From Mactromeris polynyma (taxonomy: Eukaryota > Mollusca > Bivalvia > Venerida > Mactridae): 64,000 bases of DNA. The notes beneath the pieces are model-generated. The model saw only the letters and a program-made list of their open reading frames with translations. It was not told the DNA's origin and made no database searches. Shown piece by piece: positions 1-11,800 of this stretch. Within the stretch, counting starts at the first letter, position 1; each line of letters starts with the position of its first letter. The translations under genes were made by a program, and so were the position numbers. The stretch covers positions 7,153,401-7,217,400 of the forward strand of contig JASFXZ010000013.1 in NCBI GenBank assembly GCA_032209605.1. The letters are read 5' to 3'.

Positions 1-99
1 TAATCCGGACTTGAAATGTTAAGTTGTGTCTATACCACACTGCACGTCAATGCTCATTCAATTTTAACATAAAAAAATGCATTTTCCCTGCATCACGAG

Positions 100-175
100 A
101 TACAGTAAAACCTCAATAATATGACCACCCTTAGGGCCCTTGAAAATTGGTCTTCTTATTGAGGTGTCATTGATG
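100..175. repeat. Possible terminal piece of a pogo/Tigger-like DNA transposon
   Basis: The stretch begins with CAGTAAAACCTC, a form common at the ends of invertebrate pogo/Tigger-like elements. It contains a short inverted repeat: CCTCAATAATATGACCA near 114-130 pairs with TGGTCTTCTTATTGAGG near 147-163. No transposase frame follows, so this is at most a non-autonomous or truncated end. The family assignment is inference from the terminal motif. Confidence 0.3.
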
Positions 176-191
176 TTGAGGTTGAATAAAG

Positions 192-648
192 AGCAAAACA
201 GTGAAAGTGGACTTTACTAGTGTACATACTCGTATATCATATTAAATAAATACTCTTGACTTAGCGACCGTTAATTATGGTTGTTTAAACAATTTAGAAA
301 CTTCTCAAATGTCTTATAAACTGATTCTCTATGCAATGTATATGTATACTCTATGTACATGCCCGGATCCACCGGGGGGCCTTGCCCCCCCCCCCCCCCC
401 CCAGTCGGCTGTGGAGTGACCTTTTTCTATACCTAATATAAAATTATTTCCTATAATTAGGTCTTAAGGTTAGTATTCTTTGAGCACTTAAAATGCAATG
501 CATTAATTTATGGTCGATTTCCTCTTGTATACTACCAGTACAATGGAAGGAAGTGCAATAAATGTTGGCCCCCTGTTGTGCTCATTGGCCTTGAGACCGT
601 CTAGAAGAATCATATGCTTTTCATTCTACATCATCCAGGCGCTTTCAA
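192..648. other. No gene seen; contains an 18-base C homopolymer
   Basis: Nothing coding is recognisable. A run of 18 C residues at 385-402 follows a G-rich hexamer (ggggggc), a tract prone to sequencing and assembly error. Confidence 0.7.
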
Positions 649-808
649 TTTCCTTATCATGTATATATCAATATACATGACACGGACATATAATATGGTT
701 TATACTTCCTTGTACATGATAAGGAAAATTATTCAATTAACTTATCATGTATATATATATGACACGGACATATAATATTGTTTATATGTCCTTGTACATG
801 ATAAGGAA
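649..808. repeat. Tandem duplicate of a hairpin-forming 75-80 bp unit
   Basis: Two adjacent copies (about 649-727 and 735-808) each begin with CTTATCATGTATATAT and end with TGTACATGATAAGG. The ends are reverse complements, so each copy can fold into a hairpin. The middle, GACACGGACATATAATAT, is shared by both copies. It could be a small palindromic MITE duplicated in place. Confidence 0.6.
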
Positions 809-1034
809 AATTATTCATATATGTATATATATATATTTTGTTTTTCAAGACCAAGCCTACTTTCGTATTTGCACATTTTCACCTTAAGTTGTCCAAAAAA
901 CAATGTTTATATTAAAGCTACAATAAATGATCACTTGACATTAGACGAATGTGCATACACTTTACCGATAAATCCCATGTGATGATGGTAACTGAAATAA
1001 CTGCTAAAAAAAGTGTATTCTCTGTAACTAAATT

Positions 1035-1392
1035 GAGATATAGTCAACTTCTGCCAAATCAGCATGAAAGTTTATATATATACTCTTTTTGATTGAAACA
1101 TAATGCATGCAAAAATGGTGGCTCGAACCGTGACCTCTTGTTCTGAAGGCCGATGCTCCACCACGTTATTGTCGTTGACAACTATTTTATATTGGAGAAG
1201 ATCAACACATTTAATTATTTCAGGGAGGTTACCTAAACCTGCTTTTAGTTTAAGTATGTATAGGCTGTTAACAGTTAATACAGTTTATAAGTGTGCTCCC
1301 TGATCATGGTCGTTTTGGACATTAAGATATAGTCAACTTCTGCCTAATCAGCATGAAAGTTTATATATATACTCTATTTCATTGAAACATAA
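1035..1392 (-). mobile_element. tRNA-like SINE fragment between 69-bp direct repeats
   Basis: On the minus strand, GGTTCGAGCC (complement of 1120-1129) matches a pol III B box. The A-box-like GGTGGAGCATCGG lies upstream, near 1150-1164. This is the layout of a tRNA-derived SINE head. The segment sits between two near-identical copies of a 69-bp sequence (1035-1103 and 1324-1392, both starting AGATATAGTCAACTTCTGCC). The direct repeats are too long for ordinary target-site duplications, so they may be a local tandem duplication or part of a larger element. Confidence 0.45.
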
Positions 1393-1619
1393 TCAACAGA
1401 GTTTATGACGAAATGGCTTCTTATTCACTTGTGACAAGTTTTTTTTGCTTAAGGCTGACTTTTGTAGGTACCGGAGGGGCTGTCTTCTGGAAACTTGTCT
1501 AAATGTTGGTATTTGTATGAATTGGTCGTTCTGTATTTTTAACAAGATAATACTAGTGCAATTCTCATGAATGAGTCCTTAAAATTTAGACCCCGAAATG
1601 CACCAAAAGCCACCATTTC

Positions 1620-2106
1620 ATACCTATATTGTATAAGTTTACAGATTTAGCGCCAAAATATACACTTGAACTATTCGATAAATTAATCGCACCTATACTA
1701 AATTACTCATCCGAAGTATGGGGGTTCTAATAGGCGACCGAAATCGAACAAACGCACTTACATTTCTGTAGACTTTCTGTAAACGTCTATGGGAATTAAA
1801 TTGACGACTCAAAATGACATTGTGTGTGGAGAACTAGGCAGGTATGCTATGGAAGCTACTAGAATGTACAACATTATTAAATACTGGCTAAATTATGCTT
1901 TGCCCCAGATCGAAAACATTAAACAATGTTATATTTTACTCAAAAGTGATTTTGAACTAAACCCGTGTAAGGTTAATTGGGTCTCACGAGTTAAGTCTCT
2001 TTTGTCTAAGCTTGGTTTTGATGCTTGGTGGACTATTGCTTATTACTGTAAAACTGATTATTGCTGCTTTGTAAAAAAGAAATTTCAGTGTTCAATATGC
2101 AAATAA
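1620..2106 (+). mobile_element. LINE (non-LTR retrotransposon) reverse transcriptase C-terminal fragment, broken
   Basis: From about 1650 the frame reads KYTLELFDKLIAPILNYSSE then VWGF and a stop, the pattern that follows the RT domain of many animal LINE ORF2 proteins (LFDK.V.PILNYG.EVWG). After a frameshift near 1770-1790 the homology continues in the 1789-2106 frame with GIKLTTQNDIVCGELGRY and YNIIKYWLNYALP, the usual continuation. There is at least one in-frame stop and one frame change, and no upstream RT or endonuclease domain, so this is a dead 5'-truncated copy. The clade (Jockey, CR1 or related) cannot be set from this piece. Confidence 0.7.
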
Positions 2107-3071
2107 AAATTAGCCGGGGAAGATTCCACGGAACCCACTTAAGGGAGAGGGATACACCTTTCCGTACCTACCCCCACTGAGCCTCAAGTGCGAGGCATTT
2201 GTCCTCATGTTTGGCACCCCCATTCTGGAATTTCTGGATCCGGGCCTAATGTATAACAATTTTGTTTATCTTTGTGTACGCTTTTGTATAACACGACAAG
2301 GAATCCGGGTCAAATTTATGACATTCACGGTTGACATAGAAGACGTAGATCCATGAACGGGTATTTTGAAATACCCGAATTAAATCATATGACCGCTACA
2401 CATATTCTAGAGAATGTATCATAATAGTTCCACGTATACGTTTCTAAACCTAGAATAGTATTGATTTAACACGTAAAAAATCAATTATAAAAGGTACTTT
2501 ATTTGATCTGTGTTGTAAATCAATTAACTAAGTCGATCATAAGAAGATGTTTCTCTTTTATATACAAAGAAAACAACAAAACATAATTTATGTACATGTA
2601 TAATGAAATGTTATATAGATAAATCGAAGTCTGTGAATTAGCGGTAATGGCTATGTATGTTAACGATGTGTGAAATATAAATCGTTTAGTATGGGTTTAA
2701 ACACACCTTTACGTTATATGACTTCGACCATATAAAAATTAATAAGACGACAAAAAACTTACCAACTGTGGTCAAAATCAACAGTATTACTGTGATATGA
2801 ATATTCATCTTTTGGAATTTATGTAATATCCAGAACAATCTCATTAAAATCAGCTCCAGTCACACGCTCCTATACTATACGCTAAATGGATCTGATGACT
2901 GCACAATACATGTCACGTTCTTGTGATATTTAAGTAGCCAATCAAATCATCGATTTTAAAATGCTTTGGTGTATAGTTATGAATATTCGTTGATCTCCGA
3001 CGAACTCCGTAAATTCTACTTGAGCGTAGATCACCAAGACGTTCCGATTACGTATTTTCGTCAATTTCAAT
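2107..3071. other. No gene recognised
   Basis: The sequence just after the LINE fragment (about 2110-2240) is less AT-rich and could be its 3' tail or an adjoining repeat. The rest is AT-rich with no supported exon, RNA gene or array. Confidence 0.6.
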
Positions 3072-3224
3072 ATGGCTGCGCCCATGGACACAACCGCAAC
3101 TCCTACACGGCAACATTCTTTGGTCGATCGGCATTGTTTGTGTGGTGTTTCGTTTTTGGAAATATTTATAACCGGAAGCGGCAAGAAGGACGTTAAAAAC
3201 AGTACAAACAGAAACTCCGAATAA
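3072..3224 (+). CDS. Short open frame of 50 codons, unknown, possibly transposon-derived
   Basis: An ATG in a good context (aatATGGCTGCG) opens a 50-residue frame beginning MAAPMDTTATPTRQHSL. It contains HCLCGVSFLEIF and a basic stretch GSGKKDVKNS before TAA at 3222-3224. Immediately downstream another frame reads on as LRINEERLCNIKKVINILRK before stopping, so this may be a frameshifted remnant of a longer protein. The local base composition is more balanced than the flanks. I do not recognise the family. A decayed transposon protein or a first exon are both possible. Confidence 0.2.
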   Translation: MAAPMDTTATPTRQHSLVDRHCLCGVSFLEIFITGSGKKDVKNSTNRNSE

Positions 3225-3720
3225 ACGAAGAACGTCTGTGCAACATTAAAAAAGTAATTAACATTTTGAGAAAGACGACAAAAACGGTTTTGTAAGGAGA
3301 ACTTTCATTGGACCACAATCGAGCACCTGGTTACGCATATCTATTTTTAGAGAGGTTATATGAACGTGACCTCTTACGGAGTGTAGTCAGATCCTAACAG
3401 CGGAAAGTAATGGAGCTAAAGTTAGCGGATGATTTCAATGAGATTGTATCCAGAACAGACTAAATAATCCACATAAACATATAGCATCCTCAGTGCTTAT
3501 CAGAGCGTCAAGTTTATATATCCGGATAGATATACCGGTCAGACGAGTGATACGGGTTCTTACTGGTATTTAAAACCAACTGATCATGTGATCGGCAAAA
3601 TACACCCGGTATAGTCCGTTTTTATTTATTTGAAATTTATTCCAATTATTTCTCTTGGTAAAGTGCACGTGAAACATGTTTTGTGTCAATTATCTCGTTA
3701 CATCAAGTACACAGACACGT
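3225..3720. other. No gene recognised
   Basis: Ordinary noncoding sequence. The first 80 bases may continue the broken frame described at 3072-3224. Confidence 0.5.
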
Positions 3721-3724
3721 TGTC

Positions 3725-5045
3725 AATGTTTTAAATTTTATGGGGCCGTCACACCATAACGTTCTGGTCAGCGTTCTATGACGTTTGAGGAAACGTTGGT
3801 AATCGTCCGTGGTCGCTGGTATAGCGCCAGAAGAGCGTTGTGTGAACGCTGGTGAACGCTGGTAATCGTCGGTGATCATCGGTGATCGGCGAAGAACGCT
3901 GGTCCGAAAATAAAGTTTTGAACATGCACAAAAAGTTCTCATGCAGTTGATGTTGGGCTACCGTAGAATACACCCGCCATGGAGGATCCAGAAAGACTTA
4001 GGAGGGTATATATGCTTACCATAGCCCAGCATGAAGTAGATGTACTGAAACTGAACATAGCTGCGGCACTTTTCTGGTGATACATTTCTTATCATATTGA
4101 AATTCGAATTTCACGATTAGCTTTATTCAACGGTCGCACTCTTATTTTCTAAACAAGTTTATGTTTGTGTATTGCGCCCATGTTCTTTTATCTCTGTATA
4201 CATTTTATTCGTTTTGATTAGTCAGCTGAGCGCTCGACTGCTAATATAGAGATCATGGGTTCGAACCCCACCAAGGCTTATGCTCTTCCGTGACAATTTT
4301 ACTGCAAAGTCATTTGTCTGAACTCTGATTTATGTGAAGAAGTTGTGAGTTGTTTGAGGAGGAGCTGGTTGGTAACAGACCGCCGTGTATAACAGCAATA
4401 CGATTGAAAAGTGGCGTAAACTGCAAACCTGAACAATAATGAATATGGACCCAAGACGGTTATATAAAAGCTATGCACTTTATTGCACAAATAAGTGAAA
4501 CGTTTGGCACATAACTGTACACATTGTGTCACATGCATACGGCCAAATGATTAGGATGATAGTTCAGGAATTGTAACAAAGTATTTAAAAATATTTAAGT
4601 TAAAACCTTTCAATATATATTCTCTTTTATTGATTTGAAGATTACTTAAACGGACAATCATAATTTATTTACCCATTGAATGCAACAACAATGTTCGCCT
4701 ACGTTTCTCAATCCGAGTTCGTCTGCTTGTCCGTTAACAATCCCGGAAAAGAACACATACACGTTCGATACCAGATACCGGAAGAAGAACAAGTGCCTTG
4801 CGATTAATTGTAAATAATATTGACGTCCGTCAAGAAAGTTTAAATATTTTACAAAACGCTGGAAGAGTCCGCGTACTGTTCGGTCTGTCTATTATTATGA
4901 GTGCTGTTCTTATGCAACAAGTAGCTCTACTCTCATTCGGAAAACATCGGCCAACTACGTCACGTGCCTCGGATGTTCGTAAGGCACTACTTTCGGAAAT
5001 ACCATTCGAATATCATGTAAACAATATGGCGGCGTGAACGCTGGC
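3725..5045. mobile_element. Candidate decayed DNA-transposon segment with repeated AACGCTGG/CGTCGGTGATC motifs
   Basis: The left part (3740-3905) is packed with short repeats of AACGCTGGT and CGTCGGTGATC. A related motif, GTGAACGCTGGCGTTCTG, closes the interval at about 5034-5051. A 33-codon frame at 3979-4080 begins MEDPERLRRVYMLTIAQHE and ends at TGA. This end-repeat layout with a short charged frame resembles remnants of DNA transposons. The boundaries are uncertain and no catalytic domain is visible. Confidence 0.25.
4212..4277 (+). mobile_element. tRNA-like sequence, probably a SINE head or tRNA pseudogene
   Basis: The stretch reads TTAGTCAGCTGAGCG (A-box-like, 4218-4232) followed 26 bases later by GGGTTCGAACCCC (B box and T-arm, 4257-4269). 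The T stem is perfect. The acceptor stem does not pair convincingly and the D and anticodon arms are poor, so a functional tRNA is unlikely. Confidence 0.5.
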
Positions 5046-5051
5046 GTTCTG

Positions 5052-5570
5052 ATGAAACGGGATTAAAATCACATATTTAAGCTTTATGAAGTCTTAAATA
5101 TGTGAGTTAGAAATGACAACGATAATCCATTTCTTATGTGAATTTATCGAAGTTGTTTTGAAGTTTTGTTTTTGACCGCACAAAATGTTAAATTTTGCCA
5201 CATAGTGCTCCACCTGACATACACAAAAGGATGTTCGTAGAGTAACGAAGTGGTACGGAAATATCCGAGAGCTGTCGAGAATGCTCTACGCTGTAAAACG
5301 TCTGGTATTGTAAGACTGCAAAATCTTGCAAACCCACACATTTAATCATTTTCTTACTAAAATGAGTGTGGTGGAGTAGCATATCTATTCGGTCGCTTAA
5401 TTGAATGATTTTGTTTCGAAAAGAAGGTTTGAGTTGTAACATGAAGGCTACTTTCACAAGATGCCTCATACCATACCATACCATACGGTTCAAAGGTAAA
5501 CACCAGCACACATTTAACTGTTGTTATAGATGTTGGTGTTGCTGCTACCGTTGTCGTTCCTTGTGCTGAT
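5052..5570. other. No gene recognised
   Basis: Nothing supported. The short frames on the minus strand here are not backed by motifs or splice sites. Confidence 0.5.
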
Positions 5571-5581
5571 GCTGTTTCATT

Positions 5582-5955
5582 ATAGATAGTTCTCACAACT
5601 ACAGCATTTACCTCCCTTGTACTTAAATGTTATCCATTTTGATAGGCAAAACTGATAAGCACTTATAGGATTGAAGTAATTCCCAAATATGTGATAATTG
5701 AGAAAATACCAAGAGAATTTGCATGTGACAAACACTTTCTCTTCAACTTACTGAGCCAACTGTGCACATGTATGTGCATAATTAATAAGTTATTTATATA
5801 TAGTTGATTTTATTTTATCATCGTTTACATTATATTCCCTTTAAACAAATACCTAAATACCATGTTTGCTATAAACTTTAAAGAAATTTGCCTATCAATA
5901 TAGCCGACTATTCAGAACAAGGGAGGTAAATATTGTAAATGAGGGAACTATCTAT
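5582..5955. mobile_element. MITE of about 374 bp with roughly 69-bp terminal inverted repeats
   Basis: The left end ATAGATAGTT at 5582-5591 is the exact reverse complement of AACTATCTAT at 5946-5955. Matching continues inward: ATTTACCTCCCTTGT (5605-5619) against ACAAGGGAGGTAAAT (5917-5931), and GATAGGCAAA (5641-5650) against TTTGCCTATC (5887-5896). The inner blocks sit at the same 59-base offset from each end, so the element is symmetrical and well preserved. The AT-rich core has no coding capacity. It is a typical non-autonomous DNA transposon, and the superfamily is not identifiable from the ends. Confidence 0.75.
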
Positions 5956-5965
5956 TGTTGTTTCG

Positions 5966-7854
5966 AGGTCAAACATTCTTATTTATAATTGTTGATGTTT
6001 TTTTCAATGTATGCACAGAATGTGTATGTAGATAAACACACATTAGGGTAGGAGGGAGGTAACCTGAAATCGTCCGCGATAATTATGAAATCACCTTGAA
6101 TGATTAAATTGGTGTACTAAACATGATTCGATGTATGAAAATACAAAAACTGACTAAGTGTGGATAATGTGCTGCAAATTTAGTAATATTGGTTTATAAC
6201 GCCTAATGGTCATCGCAAAATATTTGGATAGTCCCATTACTAAGAGATTGTGTACAGTCGTACGGATTTCGGACACGTGCGGATGTTTGGATTTTATCTG
6301 TTATCCAATTTTTATAGTTACATGTACATCCCTGTACAAAAGTGCTGTGGGACGGTACCACTCGTCTCTGTAGCCATGCTGGCAACTCGTTGCATACACG
6401 TTTCCGTTTTGTAACTAGACATGTTTTATAATATCAAAGTATGTGTAAATAGGTAAGATGGTTTGCATGGAATATGAAACAAAACTAAAACATAAGACAG
6501 AATCAATTCGACTTGTTCTAGAAATGCTCAATTTCAAACCGAAATAAAGAAAAATGGTCAGTAATAATGGTAGAACCTTGAAATTGTTAAACAAGTGAAA
6601 TGTTTGTTACGATTGTAAATAAATTAAATACAAAGATATCAGACCCTTTATGTAACGTTTGTGGATATTTAATTATAAAATGACATATCAAATTATATCA
6701 GCACGGACTTAGAGTAAAATCAGTATGCCCAGGCATAAAGTTATGATATCACTAGCTTGCCATAGGTTATGAGTTATCTTGTTGTAGTGGGGTATTTTCC
6801 AATTAATTTTCCAAGCACAGAGTGAGGTGTACGTAGAAAGATGACACCGATACTTTTCGTAGTCGTGCGCAACGAGACCATATAAATAAATCCAAAACTG
6901 TAAACGGTGTCGGCTGTTGTGTATTGAAAAAAAATTGACAGATACTGTATACATTAAATGATAGCAGAAAAGTTACCAGGTCGTGGTGGTGTTTTCTTGG
7001 TGTGGATTTACTGTGCTAGTGTTGTATTTGAAGACTAGATATTGGAAATAGCGGGGGCCATATTGTGGAGTTCACAATTCCAGTGCAAATCTTGTAGTTT
7101 TACTATAGAATAAAGAGGGCGAAAAAGCACTGGACCGACACCAAACAAACTCGTGTGTATTAATACATTGCTTTAAACCCCATCTGAACTCCACAGAAAC
7201 AGCTAATTAGTTCACAAACCACTTTAGCAAGTCACCTTTTCAACATTTCATTTTATTGAAACGTTTATGATATTTTTTCGTTCGGTGAACTTTGGAACTA
7301 TTTTGTTTGCGTAGTAATTAGGCCGATGTGGACGTTTTTGACATGTTACCGGCTTTCAGTCTTTTTCGTGTTTTGAATACTGGAACCAATTGTTGTATGA
7401 CTCTACAAATTGCCACTACTGTAGACGGTACCGTCCAAAAATGGTCATTTAATTTTATATCATGTTGACGCCGAATCGGGCATGGTCAACTCATCTCGTT
7501 ATGCCACCTTCCATAAGGTACTTTCACCAAAGGAATCCCTTGTCGTTACATGTATTATTGATTGTGACGTTATATATTTGTGATGTTGTACTGCGTTGAT
7601 GGATGCTTTTGGCTGCTCACTTATTTGATATGTCCTTGTATTTGTTATTTGAAATATTTTGCATTCCCATGTTACTGGTGAGTTTTGTCTTCATTGATTA
7701 AGGCTGTACTAGTGACGTTACTGTATTGTTATAGGAACATATGTGCTCGTGTATCTAAAAGATCGCGAGTGTAAGGTATAGGCCATACAGGTTACTTCCT
7801 ACTAGTATTTGGACATGCTTCACTGTGGCTCCCATGAACCAGATTTTTTGGTAT
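5966..7854. other. No gene recognised
   Basis: About 1.9 kb of AT-rich sequence without supported exons, RNA genes or arrays. Short frames (for example 6709-6954 on the minus strand) have no recognisable motifs. Confidence 0.5.
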
Positions 7855-8324
7855 CTCTTGTTAACCGTTCTTCTTCGCATTACGCTCAATCCATTGTTGT
7901 TAAACGTGTGATGCCTTAAATCATACATGTGTACACAGTGAATGTTTTAATAATGTTTGATAATCACTAAAAATGACAACGTTAATTCGTAAATGTCTTC
8001 TGATCAGTAATAGTTTGCGTTCATACTCACCAAAGTCAGTTGACAAATATAAGATGATTATATTATGTTGTCCATTTCATATCTCTAATATTTGGCTTTC
8101 ATACTCACCCATATTGAATTTGTAGACCAGTATTAGATGTTGCATGACTTGGCTTCCGGTTAAATAGTATAAAATAGTTATAAGTCGGTGATAGTATTAT
8201 CCGGTTATTAGCACGCATAGTAATAACACAGCCTCAATGATATCAATATCGGACCATATTTTTCTCCTGGTCAATTTACGGGTATATGTTGAAAGTCAAT
8301 GATCATATAGTGGCTAAGTGTGAG

Positions 8325-8475
8325 GTTATCCCCAGTATTTTTGCTGACAGTTCCAATGCTGTAAATCACAGTATGGTGATTATTTCTATTTGGCTCGTTT
8401 CATGATGTATTCCACCCTTTAATCCCCGCTTGTTGTATCTAATTTCTCCTTAGTTGTCGACCATTTTTAGCACAC
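8325..8475 (-). repeat. Dispersed noncoding family, partial copy
   Basis: The minus strand reads through the family's right half, including the terminal TTGGAACTGTCAG-type motif (seen here as CTGACAGTTCCAATG). It pairs with the copy at 23930-24280 through the segmental duplication. Confidence 0.6.
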
Positions 8476-8477
8476 CG

Positions 8478-8800
8478 TTGATCATATTGTAACCAAACTT
8501 GGTGTTAAGTAAGAACATGTTAAGCTCGCTTGGGATTGCTTTTGGGTTCGCTTCGCCCAAGGTCAATGTCACCAATAATAAAATAGCAATTTGGTTTCCG
8601 GCGAATTACATGAGCTTAGTTGATCATATTGACATCAAACTTAGTGTATAGTAAGAACATGTGGAGAGCTCGCTTGGGATTGCTTTTGGCTTCGTTCCGT
8701 CGAAGGTCACTTAAAATTTAAAGATCAGTTTCCACTTAATATCTTCGCTATGCGTGGGTGAATTGACATCAAACTTGGTGTATAGTTTGTGCATATATAT
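8478..8800 (+). repeat. About 150-bp tandem unit with the CTCGCTTGGGATTGCTTTTG motif, two copies plus a partial
   Basis: The motif occurs at about 8526 and 8670. Each copy is preceded by an 'AACTTGGTGT...AGTAAGAACATG' segment and followed by 'AAGGTCA'. A third partial copy ends near 8790. Repeats of this style (AAGGTCA... CTTGGTGT) are widespread in molluscan genomes; that comparison is from general knowledge. Confidence 0.6.
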
Positions 8801-11800
8801 ATAATATATCTAAGTGTGAGTTTGTGTATTCATGTATCACCTACGGCACCATTGCAGCATTGATGATCATCATGTATTCATTATACAAATAGAGCCTTGG
8901 TTACAAATAACTAGGTTGAAAACCTGGTTTGTGGACATTGCTTGATAATATCTTTCTCTATTTTATGTAGCGTGCATTTCATAAAATAAATGTTTTTTGT
9001 TACTTTTTGCATATCAATGTGTAAACCAATCAAATCTTACATTTACCACTAAACCAACTTCTCTTCAACCGAACAACGTTTGCAACCTTGACGAGGATCG
9101 GTTAACCTTTCGATATGGGGTACGTTACCTCACCGAATTCCACTGAATTTCGATGACTTTAACGAAATCCAGTTTGGAGTTTCCAGCAATCGTTACATCT
9201 CATTACATGTTTTTGTGTAGTACAAAAACTCTTAACCTTCAAATTGCGTCGACCTTTTGTTTCAATATATGTTTAAAACATTTCTCACTTGAATTTAGCG
9301 CGCATTTCATAAAACAACTTGTTGACTCCTTAATCTTGCTTGTAAAAAAATTAAATAATGAATATCGGCATGTCCTAAAAGTATCAAGCATTTTGAGAGT
9401 GAGAGGGCCTTTTATCAACATACAGTAAACATGTCTTGTGGAAACATAAAATTGACATAACCATTTAAAGTTAAACCATTGGCAATATTATATGCCGACA
9501 TAGATTTTATGTGCACACATCAACAATGTGTGAATCCACTAAGTTTGTTTCTAATTATTAACATCTATTCTTGTTCCTATTTCAATGTTTGTAGATATGA
9601 CGGTTACTAAATATCCGAATAATATTTTGTCGTATTTGTTGTATGGACGAGAAATAATCACAGAAGAGATGGGGAAAAATAAATATTATAACTAAACATA
9701 AAATCATATACGTACTATAAATTTTAAATTCTATCAGAAAGTCAGACAGTGGTATCCAAAATACTCTGTTTAGGCGATACTCAATCATTAACTGTTTCAA
9801 TATTTGATATTCACATTGACATAAGACTGAACTAAAAGGTTGGTCGAAGCTCATACATACATTGAGCAAGCTTTATATAAAAATATTTACACAATATGAA
9901 ATAATACAAATCACTGAACAAAAGTCAGTCTGTCTCGTACAACTCGTTTAGTATTCAATACAAATGTGTGTATGGAAAATACTATGCGTGATATAAAAAC
10001 TAAGTGATTTTGTATTATGCAATGCTATATTATTATACGTGTATTATATGTCAATATTACGGTGTTACCACCATTTATTGTATTGTAAATAGAGCGCTCT
10101 GTTCAAAACAGAGAACTAAGATACTTTAGATTTATCGAGTAAATTTGAACTGGATATCTTTGTAAATCAATTGTGGTACAACAAAAGAAATGAGCCTAAC
10201 TCAAAATGATAAACGTCTTCAACTTGCAGCTAACTCTCAGCACTACAAATCTAAATTTGCTAACGATGAAATTAGTTCATTACATTTCCAGGGTTAGACA
10301 AATTACCATCAGAAAACACCATTTGTCGAGGTGACATCCATTGCAGAAAAATTGAGTGGAAATTATTGGATTTTAAGATGAGACCATTCAGATAAATCAA
10401 ACAAATGATTTCATGGCTCTTTTTGAGTACCGTAATTAAACATCCAATTACGCATGAAACTTTAATGAGGTTTCCTGCAAGATGCCATATTTCTTTTCGC
10501 CTCATTTAACACATATTTCCTCGTTAATATTGTGTAATGATGGGCAATTTGAAGAGCCATGGGATATATATTGTTTGATGTGTAGGAACTTTCGAAACAT
10601 TGCAGACACACGAAATATTTATACACACTCTGTATACACTGTGTATAGATTCTACAGTGATAAAGTAGTTGTAAAGACGTGGTTAGGTCATTAGTATTAT
10701 TAGAAAAAAGCCAAAATGGTATATCAAAACCAACCAACATTTAAGACCATCCTTTTTTCGTTGGCTCCGAAACTAATGTCAATATTTAACAATTCGGGAT
10801 GCGTGCACAAACACGGACATTTCTGTATTATTTAAAGATTAATTACACATATAATACAATTAAAGTGGTCCATCAATATATTTATGATTTCAGACTTTAT
10901 CTTTTAATTCAGATATGCAATTAGTTGAAATGTCCGTATAAAGCATTTAATAAACCTTATATTTTGTATAAAAATTATCATATTTAAATTATTTAAATAA
11001 GCATTGGATCATTGTACCATTCTTTTGCGAAATCGACCAACAGTTGATTTTTTTTCATTAGCATGGAAATTTATTTCTTAATTTCCACGTGTTTGTAAAT
11101 TTCGACAGTGGAAACATCCATTATTTTTTAATTGAAAACTAGCTGGTTTATGATGTATATATATATGCGATTACCATAACAAACGGAGGCCAGTTTTGAC
11201 ATTTGGAATCTGATTTCTTGTATTAAAAAATGATATATGGCTGTATAATCAAAGCATCAACATTTGTGTAGGAGACAGAGAAAGACCCCTCAATTGTGTA
11301 ATTACTTTGGATGGTAAATGTGCTTACCGTTGTTTCAGAAAGTTTGACATCCTATAAAAGGGAAACAAAACATGCTCCTGTAAGTTTGCAAATATAAACG
11401 AAACAAGACAGAACAAAATATTTAAATGCAAAACTGATTTAAATAAATAAGCAATTGTAAATAGTCGATTTGAAGATGACATAACGTGTTTTACTGTCAA
11501 TTAGAACACATTTTATATGAGCCGAACAATAAAGGCCTTTATGTCATTAATAATTCATGTGTAAGTGCTCATTAAGGTCCATATGCATTGCAAATGTGTT
11601 CTTGAAAACATTCATAGAACAGATTTTTTAAGTGTCGTGCGTTTTATTGCTGTTTAGTTGCTCTACCTCGAATGACAAATTTTGGTTTCATGCAGTTCAA
11701 CAAATTTTCTTTAGACTGATAATTAATGCAGTCTCTTTAAATCAATTCGTACATGCAGAATACTTTCCGCTCAACGGAAACTTATCCCATCCAAGTTTGA

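Noticed and set aside
4212..4277. Functional tRNA gene
   Set aside because: A and B boxes are present but the acceptor stem and other arms do not fold properly; it fits a SINE head or pseudogene better. The same applies to 23288-23375 and 38161-38233.
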